Origin: Tetrapyrgos nigripes
Taxonomy: Eukaryota > Basidiomycota > Agaricomycetes > Agaricales > Campanellaceae
Length of the DNA stretch: 64,000 nucleotides
Direction: 5' to 3'
Assembly (NCBI GenBank): GCA_013368315.1
Contig: JAACJM010000084.1
Location: 186,001 to 250,000 of the forward strand
A program made the translations under genes and the position numbers. This document shows positions 56,251 to 64,000 of this stretch, in pieces. The notes below the pieces were generated by a model. The model worked only from the letters and a program-made list of their open reading frames with translations, did no database searches and was not told the DNA's origin. Positions within the stretch are counted from its first letter, which is position 1. Every line of letters starts with the position of its first letter.

Positions 56251-56796
56251 GTGTTATACCCCTCTAGTGAGTGTACCTTCCCTTCAGAATTAAGAATGTC
56301 AGCAGTCACTCATAACCAACAGGTACCTTTGATAACACTCAAAACTGAACTTATTGGCAAAATTACTGGCAGAAAAATCGATGCAGATGCCCTAATAGAC
56401 AGTGGTGTGGAAGGCATAATCATCAATAGCCATTTCGTACAAGAAAACTGGTTAACCCTTCTTCCTATCAAAAATCCATTCCCTGTACAAAACGTTGATG
56501 GCTCCAAAAATACTATGGGATGGGTATGCCATTACACCATTCAAAAACTCCGAATTTACTCTCAGGATAATAAATTGTATCATGAAGAGACAGCTGAATT
56601 CTATGTTACAGACATCAGAGATCACAATATAATTCTCAGCACTGACTGGCTGGAGGAACACAATCCAGAAATAGATTGGTCATTTTCTAGGATGAATATG
56701 GTTAGATGTCCCGAAATGTGTACTCTGGAACAACCCCCTGTTCTCAATCTACATACTAAACCCAAGGCTCCCAAACCGAGTACTGTCAATCCATGA
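56251..56796 (+). pseudogene. Gypsy aspartic protease
   Basis: 181 residues. The active-site segment ALIDSGVEGIIINSHF has DSG where most relatives have DSGA-T; YVTDIRDHNIILSTDWLEEH and NPEIDW are the second conserved block. It is separated from gag by stops. Confidence 0.8.
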
Positions 56797-56988
56797 ACTA
56801 ATCACAAGGACTATCAAGTGACATGGTTGGAACCAATCGAATGGTTTAAACCAGTTATACAATCGAAGGTTGCAGGCCAACGTCACTGAATCCCTATATG
56901 GTTGTTTCACCATTCTTTAGAATCTACAACCATTTTTGCCGAAGAAGACTTCAGTTGAGATGAGGTTCTGAACCAATGGGAAAAGGAA

Positions 56989-58398
56989 GTGTTAGAGAAG
57001 TTGTTTGGGAAAGAAGAGCAAAACCTGACATCAGATTTGGAATTACCCATCTGTGCGGGATTTACTAAGGCTCAAGAACTCGCAGAAGCAGCCCAAAAGG
57101 CAAAAGAAGATATACTGCTTACAGATAAGATTCCATCCCAATATTATCAGTTCTTATCAGTTTTTGACAAACAAACTTCAGAACGACTACCCAAACGTGG
57201 AGAATGGGATCACACTATCGAATTGAAACTGGACTTCATATCTCATCCTTGTAAAACCTATCCTTTATCTCTGAATGAGCAAAAGGAACTCGACAATTTC
57301 ATTGAAGAAAACTTGGAAAAGGAATACATCAGACTGTCAAAGTCTCCTATGGCAAGTCCTTATTTCTTTGTCAAAAAGAAAGACAGGAAACTACACCCTG
57401 TACAGGACTATCGAGCACTGAGCAAAGGGACCATCAAAAACAAATACCCTTTACCACTTATATCAGAACTGGAAGATAAACTCAAAGGAGCACAAGTCTT
57501 TTCAAAAATCGACCTCCGATGGGGATATAACAATGTGTGAATAAAAGAAGGAGACGAGTGGAAAGCGGCATTCAAGACAAATAGAGGACTTTTTGAACCA
57601 ACGGTGATGTTTTTCAGTCTAATGAACTCCCTCGCGATGTTCCAGGCAATGAATACCCTTTTTAAGGACCTCATTGATTCCATAAAAGTGGTAATCTACA
57701 TGGATGACATCTTGATCTTCAGGGAAACCCTAGAAGAGCATCAACGAATGGTCAAACAAGTGCTCGCGTGACTTCAGGAGAACAACCTCTATGCCAAACC
57801 AGAGAAATGTACCTTTGAAACTAGTTCTGTGGAATTTCTAGGTCTCATTGTCTCCCACAATACACTGGCAATGGACCCAGTCAAGCTCAAAGGTGACACT
57901 AAATAGCCAACCCCACGAAATGTCAAAGACGTTCAATCATTCTTAGGATTCGGAAACTTCTACTGTCATTTCATACATGACTTTTCTAAAGTTGCGTGAC
58001 CACTTCTCAACCTTACAAAGAAGGATGAACCATGGAGGTGGTTGGTGGAGACAGAAGAAGCTTTTCAAGCACTCAAAGATGTGTTCACATCTTCACCAGT
58101 TCTCTTAATGCCTGATCATTCTAAACCATATCGAGTAGAGGTCAATGCTTCTGATTATGCTACAGGAGGTATCTTACAACAGAAAGGACATGACAATAAA
58201 TGGCACCCAGTTGCCTATCTATCGAAATCTTTATCAGAAACCAAATGGAAATATGACATTCATGATAAGGAACTGTTGGCAATCATATGTGGATTAGAAG
58301 CTTGGCGACATTATCTCGAAGGTGGACTGCATACTATCAAAATCCTGACTGATCACGAGAACTTGAAGTACTTCACTACTGCTCAGAAACTCAGCTGA
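56989..58398 (+). pseudogene. Gypsy reverse transcriptase and RNase H
   Basis: RT begins [10 protein letters not shown], then [40 protein letters not shown] and [13 protein letters not shown]. After a TGA (57538) come KAAFKTNRGLFEPTVMFFSL and the catalytic VIYMDDILIF (57690-57720). After RT come [20 protein letters not shown] and RNase H with YRVEVNASDYATGGILQQKG, YDIHDKELLAIICGLEAWRH and ILTDHENLKYF. In-frame stops at 57538, 57768, 57904, 57998 and 58396-58401 fall at expected Arg or Trp codons (CGA to TGA, TGG to TAG). Confidence 0.88.
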
Positions 58399-58734
58399 TG
58401 AGAAGCAAGGATGGACTTGTTTCTAACCAGATTCGACTTCACATTGACATATAAACCCATTAATCTCAATCGAAGTGACCCCTTTCTCGAAGACCAGACC
58501 ATAAAGAGGGGGTTGAAAATGACAACAAGGATAGAGTGTTACTCAATCTGAAGTTCTTCAGAATTCGAGTGGTTGCAATTGGAGATGACGAACTGAGAAG
58601 ATGTATTAGAGATTGTCCAAAAAAAGACACTGAAGTTGTGAGTGCCCTACAGGTCATCTTGAACAATGGTCCACGCTCACTGGTAAAAAATTTACAGGAA
58701 TGGAACTACGAGGACAAAATCATCTTGTTTTGAG

Positions 58735-59733
58735 GAAAAGTCTACGTTCCAAATGATCAACAACTACAGAGAGACATAGTCAAGATGCACCACAATAGTC
58801 TCACTGCAGGACATCCAGGGTGATTTAAAACCTACAAACTTATAAGTAGAGAATTATGGTGGCCTGGTATGTCAGTATTTGTCTGTGATTATGTTGAAGG
58901 ATGTGCTACTTGCCAATTGACCAAGGCACAAAACCATCCGTCGCATGTACCATTGGTCCCAAACAAAACTCCAGAAAGACCTTTTGGCACAATCACAACC
59001 GACTTCATTGAAGGCTTCAATGCAATTCACATAACAGTGGACTGATCAACTAAAACTGTAGTAATCTCAATAGTGATGGAACAATTGACGTGTTATTCAA
59101 TAACACCTGGCGACATTATGGTCTCTGGGATAAAATGATATCGGATTGAGGACCTAAGTTTGCAAGTCAGGTTATGAAGGGAATATACGCTAAGTTCGGT
59201 ATTACTTCAGCACTTAGTACAGCTTATCACCCGCAAACAAATGGTGAGACCAAAAATTTAATCAGGAGCTTGAACAGTATCTTAGAACCTTCTGCAACTA
59301 CCAACAAGATGACTGGGTCAAATATCTGCCATAACACTCGAGTCCACTCTTTGAATTACTTCATGGATATCCCCCTCGACTCTTTCCTTCAATCAACCCT
59401 TCTTCACATGTCCCAAAGGTCAAAGAACGCCTCCACAACCTAGAAGTACTATGGGAAGAGTTGAAAGCAAGTCTGATGACTGCCGCAGAGCTGATGAAGA
59501 GACAAAATATGGATCATGTAAAAGAAGGGGTGAAATTCAAAGTTGGAGACAAAGTACTATTGGATGGAAAGAACTTGAAGACAATGAGGCCAAAAGCTAA
59601 GTTGGCAAATCGTCGTCATGGACCCTCTGAGATCACTGATGTAATCAGTGAAGTTAACTATCGTCTCAAATTGCCAAACACTTGGCAGATCCATCCAGTC
59701 TTCCATGCTTCGCTTCTGTCACCATTGGAGTGA
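58735..59733 (+). pseudogene. Gypsy integrase
   Basis: Zinc-binding part MHHNSLTAGHPG, a TGA, then LISRELWWPGMSVFVCDYVE and GCATCQ. The core keeps TTDFIEGF, a disrupted SD-stop-GP site and STAYHPQTNGETKN. The C-terminal domain (59461-59733) has FKVGDKVLLDGKNLKTMRPK and NYRLKLPNTWQIHPVFHASL. Frameshifts near 59090 and 59330 and several TGA stops inactivate it. Confidence 0.82.
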
Positions 59734-59756
59734 ACTACCCAGGCTAACCAGCCGAA

Positions 59757-59951
59757 TTGCTTCGAGAAGATAACGAATATGACAAACCAACTAGGAATCA
59801 ACGAGGAGTGCAGTATTTAGTCAAGTGGTTAGACTATGTGGGCTCAGAAAATTCATGGGAACCAGTGTCAGGATTGACAAAATTGAAGGATATGATCAAA
59901 ACCTTCCATCAACAACATCCAGATACATATTGTCCACCAAACCTCATATGA
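59757..59951 (+). pseudogene. Chromodomain of gypsy integrase
   Basis: 64 residues with RGVQYLVKWLDYVGSENSWE then PVSGLTKLKDMI, a clear chromodomain (aromatic Y, W, W cage positions kept). In chromoviruses it directs insertion into heterochromatin. Separated from the integrase by a TGA. Confidence 0.85.
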
Positions 59952-60048
59952 CCCAGATCTACATTGCGGTCAATGGGAATTAGTTTAGGGGATATTTGGA
60001 GAAGTACGCGTGTGCTCCAGGCGAGAGCACAGCTTAAAGAGGGGGTAA

Positions 60049-60540
60049 TGTCACGAACTGCTACAGTTCTCTGCCCTCCTTCCTCTTTTACTTCATTATT
60101 GAACCCTTTCTCTGATCATTCATCCATCACATTCCCTATATTTCTGACTTTGAACTTTATAAAACCTGTCAAACTCTATAATAACTGTCGATCAATCTTC
60201 CCATCTTTCTTATCTCTTATCCATTCTTCCTATCTTTAACTTGATTGATTTGATCTTCCTATCTTTCTCAACCATATGGCATCATTCTATTTTTACTTAC
60301 TTTTCTCATCTCTTTGCGATCTCTTGTAACTGATTCCCCAGTTCGTTCACTTTGTCTCCACTCCATACTACTACTACTACTACTACTACACAGTGTAGAG
60401 CCTAGTCAGCCTACTCATCTCTCTTTCTTTCTATATCTCATTTACATCTCCCTCAATCCATCTGCTTTGTATCTGTTCTCTCAGTGTGTGACTTGGGTGG
60501 TTATTTGAGTGTATCAGCAACTTTGACAATTTCTGGATAA
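60049..60540 (+). repeat. Probable 3' LTR
   Basis: Starts TGTCACGAACTGC directly after the purine tract. Pyrimidine-rich, contains TATAAAA and a (CTA)n microsatellite at about 60366-60388. The 3' boundary is not defined because no second LTR is present to compare. Confidence 0.5.
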
Positions 60541-61825
60541 GGATAAATCCGTCAGTAAGCATCTAGCTAGGTGTTGAAAATGTTGAAGGATGAATAAGTA
60601 TGCAAACGGGACTGCAGAAGAGCTGGACTCATATGTAGGACTAAGTAGTAGACTGTTGGCCATGCAAGATCAGAGAAAAGGGAAAGGGAAACCAAACGGA
60701 ACAAAGAAACTACAAGAAAACCCTATGCCCCTAGCATAAGGACATGTACAAGGGACCTAGCAGTCATAAGTGGAGCATTCTGAGTCATAGATGCAATGCT
60801 CGCTAACCAGGATGGTACATGAAACACCAGATGGCTTACAAATAGGACTGAAGAAAGTTCCTATGAATATTTAGATAATATTGAACAGTTTCTTGTATAC
60901 CCTAATAAGCAAGTCTTTACTTATGAGGAAATAGGTAGAACTCACTAACGGACTTTTTGATTTGTTTTGTATTTTCTCTACATACCTTTTAGTGGACATC
61001 AAAAAGAAATAAGTAACTGTATAGTTGTAGCTGCGAGTAGTATAAAAGGACCAGATATTATGAGTAGCTACCCAAGCCATGTACTGTAGAGTATTGGATC
61101 TTGCTAGCAATAGTAGAGGACATGAAACATGGACTAAAGCTTCTAAACAAACTTGACTGCACTCTCTATGAGTATAAACATTGTGTTGGATATAATAGAG
61201 TTTAAATTGAACATTTTGTGGTTATAACTGTGATATTTGTGTTGACCTTTGGTCTATTAAGTGTCAAGAGTGTTTGATTTTATGGCAACTGTGGCCTACA
61301 AGTGTTTGATTTGGGACTCGTTGATCCCCTTGGTGTTAAACTTGTGTTTATTGTGTCACGTTAAGCGCTAACTTCATTGAAAAACCCTGATCAAAAAGTA
61401 CTTATAGTACAAGTAAACTGGGAGTTTGAGTACTCTGACTACTCGGAACACTCATCTCATTTATATTTTGTATAAGGTTTTGTGTTTGGGTGTAGTTCCT
61501 AGCACTTAATTACAAAAACCACCTATTAGTAGGAAATGTACTGTTAGTAGATCAAACATACTTTTTAGGATTGCAGTTGCCAGCAAGAACACTGACCCAT
61601 AGCACGAGATGGGGTTCTTCACATTACGATATCTGGTGACTGTATACACTACTACCATGATCACATCTCTGTGAGGTTCTGCAGCTGGCCATTGAGGCCA
61701 TGCGTTAATGTTTTGGAGGTCATCTGGGAGCTTGAAAGCACAACAACCAGGTTTCAGAGCAAGGTCAAAAATAGGCACTGACAAGGACAGCATCAGGTAG
61801 ATGTTGACAATCTGAGACAGTTGGA
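60541..61825. other. No clear gene
   Basis: A 49-residue ORF near 60592 (NKYANGTAEELDSYVGLSSR) has some coding character, perhaps from another retroelement. The rest is AT-rich and without recognisable features up to the Tc1-like inverted end. Confidence 0.4.
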
Positions 61826-63415
61826 CAGTGGGCAAAAAAATTGTCCGCATGTTTCACACTTTTGCAAAGATTGTCAATTATAGAGCTACTGAATAGAAAT
61901 GAGACAAAATAGTCAGTGATGGCCTGAAAGCCCTTGATAAGTGCTATGATAATCTTTTTGTTTTGTGTTATTCGGTCAAATACCCATGGAGATATACCCA
62001 ATTTAAAATGGTAAGTCATTTGGACAATTTTTTGAGTTGCTACTTTATCAATACTATTGGCACAATGTAATGCCTCATAGATGACATCATAAGTGGAGCT
62101 GTACAGTGATGCAATGTATACATCATAATGATGTCATAGCTGTCAGCTAGACCATATATAAGGACATCCAGATCATCTATTGCCCCCATAAAATCATGAG
62201 ACCCATCACCTCCTCTCTCATCTCCAAACTGGCACTTCATCCAGAGAAATCTCTGCTCAAACTGGAGTATCCAAGTCAACGATTGCCTCTCTGGCCAAAG
62301 AGATGTATCCTGACAAGGAGAACCATAAGGCAGGGTACCCTAAGAAGCTCTCTACCACTGATGAACGGGCTGCTATCAAACAAATCAACACTGGGAAAGC
62401 CAGGAACGCTGCAGAGGTGGCCAGAAACATCAATCCCCTTCTTGACCAAGCTATCTCCACCCAAACCATGTGAAATTCCCTTCAGAAACATGGTGTAGAC
62501 ACCAAGAAACCACAGAAAAAGCCCAAACTCACTGCAGCTCACAGGAAGGCTCGTTTAAAATTTGCAGAGAAGTACAAGGACTGGACTGTGGATGACTGGA
62601 AACAGACTAAAATCAATCGGTTTGGGTGAGATGGGCAGCAGTTTGTGTGGGGTAGGACAGGTGAATCCATGGGAGAGAGAGATGTGGTGGAAACAGTCAA
62701 ATTTGGAGGAGGAAATATCATGGTGTGGGGGTGTATGGGATGGGATGGACCTGGAAACATGGCAGAGGTTAAGGGAAGGATGGATGCAGAGCAGTATGTG
62801 GACATTTTGGAGAACAATCTTCTGGAGAGCATGGATCGTTTGGGTGTTGATCTGGAGATGGCCATTTTTCAGCAGGATAATGATCCAAAACACAAGTCAA
62901 AACTAGCCACCAAATGGTTTGAGGAGAACAAAATCCATTGCATGAGCTGGCCTCCTCAGTCTCCTGACCTAAACCCCATTGAACACCTCTGGACAACCCT
63001 CAAATGCAAACTCAACGAGTATGATACAGCACCATCTGGAGTTTGGGAAATATGGGATAGAGCAGCAGAAAAGTGGGTGGAAATCACAGAAGAGGATTGT
63101 CAGAAATTGATCAGGAGTATGCCTAGAGGGATCAAAGCTGTTTTGAAGGCTAAAGGAGGGCATACCAAGTACTGAGCAAGCACTTTCTGTATTTTAAGGC
63201 ATATGCCAAAAAATTGTCCAAATGACTTACCATTTTAAATTGAGTATATCTCCATGGGTATTTGACCAAATAACACAAAACAAGGGGATTATCATAGCAC
63301 TTATCAAGGGCTTTCAGGCCATTATTGACCATTTTGTCTCATCTCTATTCAGTAGCTCTATAATTGACAATTTCTACAAAAGTATGAAACATGCGGGCAA
63401 TTTTTTTGCCCACTG
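61826..63415 (+). mobile_element. Tc1-like element with long terminal inverted repeats, 1.59 kb
   Basis: Starts CAGTGGGCAAAAAAATTGTC and ends with its inverse. The inverted repeats extend about 215 bp inward with scattered mismatches, and an inner ATTGTCCAAATGA segment lies near their inner edge. The right flank is TA (63416-63417); the left flank reads GA, so one copy of the TA duplication has mutated. The same element left the fragment at 23.0-23.5 kb. Confidence 0.85.
62196..63175 (+). pseudogene. Tc1-type transposase missing its first catalytic Asp
   Basis: The HTH region REISAQTGVSKSTIASLAKE starts near 62237. The frame then gives GYPKKLSTTDERAAIKQINT and TMTMstop-NSLQKHG (TGA at about 62470), KPKLTAAHRKARLKFAEKYK and DWTVDDWKQ joined directly to TKINRFG, a TGA, then the intact ORF 62645-63175. 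The short segment that normally holds the first catalytic Asp (WSDE) is absent between KQ and TK. The other catalytic blocks, AIFQQDNDPKHKSK and SPDLNPIEHLW, are present. It cannot be active. Confidence 0.85.
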
Positions 63416-63417
63416 TA

Positions 63418-63783
63418 TATGGAGAAGACAACTGCTGGAAAACAAAATTAGCATATACAGATATATTGAACGAGTTGGACATACGGCTTTACCTGTCTGA
63501 GAAGCCTTGCAGCTTCTACCAGGAATGGTTGACCTATAAGCTTCATCCCACTTCTGCAAGGCAGTCAGATTTACATGTACATGGATGTGCAATAAAGCAA
63601 TACCTTCAGCATATCAGCAGTAGGTGGATGCTGGATGTCATTGCCTTTGTCTATGGAAAGAGACATCAATGCAAAAGCATAAAGAACCATAACAAACACT
63701 TGTACTTACAAGGGCCAATTCAGGTGCTGTACTGTATTCTGCCAACTGATCCCAATGTCCCACCCCATTCAACATTGTGGTAA
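63418..63783 (+). CDS. Uncharacterised ORF next to Tc1-like element
   Basis: About 120 residues, continuing an open frame from the inverted repeat: KLAYTDILNELDIRLYLSEK, SFYQEWLTYKLHPTSARQSD and WMLDVIAFVYGKRHQCKSIK. No known domain recognised. It could be an exon of a larger gene split by the Tc1-like insertion or chance. Nothing supported is seen from 63784 to the end. Confidence 0.25.
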   Translation, partial: YGEDNCWKTKLAYTDILNELDIRLYLSEKPCSFYQEWLTYKLHPTSARQSDLHVHGCAIKQYLQHISSRWMLDVIAFVYGKRHQCKSIKNHNKHLYLQGPIQVLYCILPTDPNVPPHSTLW

Positions 63784-64000
63784 ACAGTAGGTCCAACATG
63801 TTGCCGATAACAGAGGCAGTGAATTTGAACTAGGACTGTAAATGTGACAATACAATCAAGTGGATGGCCTTCTCATTCAAGGGAAAAGAACCAACTTGTT
63901 CAGGCTGAGCAAGTGATGAGGTGATGACCTATGCACAATGAAAATCAGAACTGTGAGGCAAAATAGTTCAAGGCACACTTAGGGAACTGGTGGCAAACAT

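Larger units (their letters stand above)
55563..60540 (+). mobile_element. Chromodomain gypsy retrotransposon, decayed, 5' end missing
   Basis: Plus-strand order: gag C-terminus with zinc knuckle, aspartic protease, RT, RNase H, integrase and chromodomain, then a purine tract AAAGAGGGGG (60036-60045) and the probable start of the 3' LTR, TGTCACGAACTGC (60049). A TATAAAA (about 60157) fits an LTR promoter. No matching 5' LTR or gag N-terminus exists upstream, so that end is deleted or replaced. The pol frame carries about ten in-frame stops. The end of the 3' LTR near 60540 is a guess. Confidence 0.85.

Noticed and set aside
60366..60388. (CTA)n repeat as a functional element
   Set aside because: Ordinary trinucleotide microsatellite within the LTR.

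Overview
The window is eukaryotic, very probably from a mushroom-forming basidiomycete (Agaricomycetes). It has short introns of about 45-100 nt with GTNNGT donors. Its transposon mix is typical of that group: Helitron, Plavaka-type CACTA, chromodomain and Agaricomycete-type gypsy elements, Tc1/mariner and hAT. It also carries a multi-exon gene of an uncharacterised family that I recall, from memory only, as expanded in Agaricomycetes. No rRNA, tRNA or CRISPR was seen. Gene models were spliced by eye; no search or alignment program was run.

Layout: 0-3.9 kb is the 3' half of an AT-rich Helitron (RepHel helicase plus a cysteine-peptidase-like ORF). 3.9-8.2 kb is a palindromic block built from a repeated three-exon module of about 450 bp. 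8.5-20.8 kb is the main island of apparently live genes: two paralogous coiled-coil genes, two uncharacterised minus-strand genes, a 411-aa gene of the family above, and a WD40-like membrane protein with Thr/Val repeats. 20.9-28.1 kb is another copy of the module block, split by a 5.5-kb LTR retrotransposon that carries a Tc1 fragment and has lost its reverse transcriptase. 28.1-40.3 kb holds a 513-bp inverted-repeat element and a Plavaka-type transposase gene split by a second 6.7-kb Plavaka-type element. That inner element contains a pogo-like element, a hAT MITE and fragments of the host gene RLI1/ABCE1. 40.4-43.4 kb is a third module block, inverted relative to the first two.

43.4-50.7 kb is a row of decayed gene fragments (eIF3a-like, AHA1-like, histidine acid phosphatase-like). 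50.7-64 kb is intergenic DNA with a foldback repeat, a 1.29-kb Tc1 element with TA target duplications, an array of 12-bp palindromes, a stop-riddled gypsy element with chromodomain, and a second Tc1-like element with long inverted ends.

The transposons are layered: module block > LTR element > Tc1 fragment, and Plavaka > Plavaka > pogo-like and hAT elements. Exact target duplications, and an uninterrupted copy of one target site, give the relative order. Many in-frame stops in transposon ORFs are TGA where CGA (Arg) is expected, suggesting CpG-directed C-to-T decay. The most unusual structure is the repeated exon module whose main intron folds into three consecutive perfect hairpins. It forms long palindromes and may be an undescribed foldback-like element or an amplified gene.
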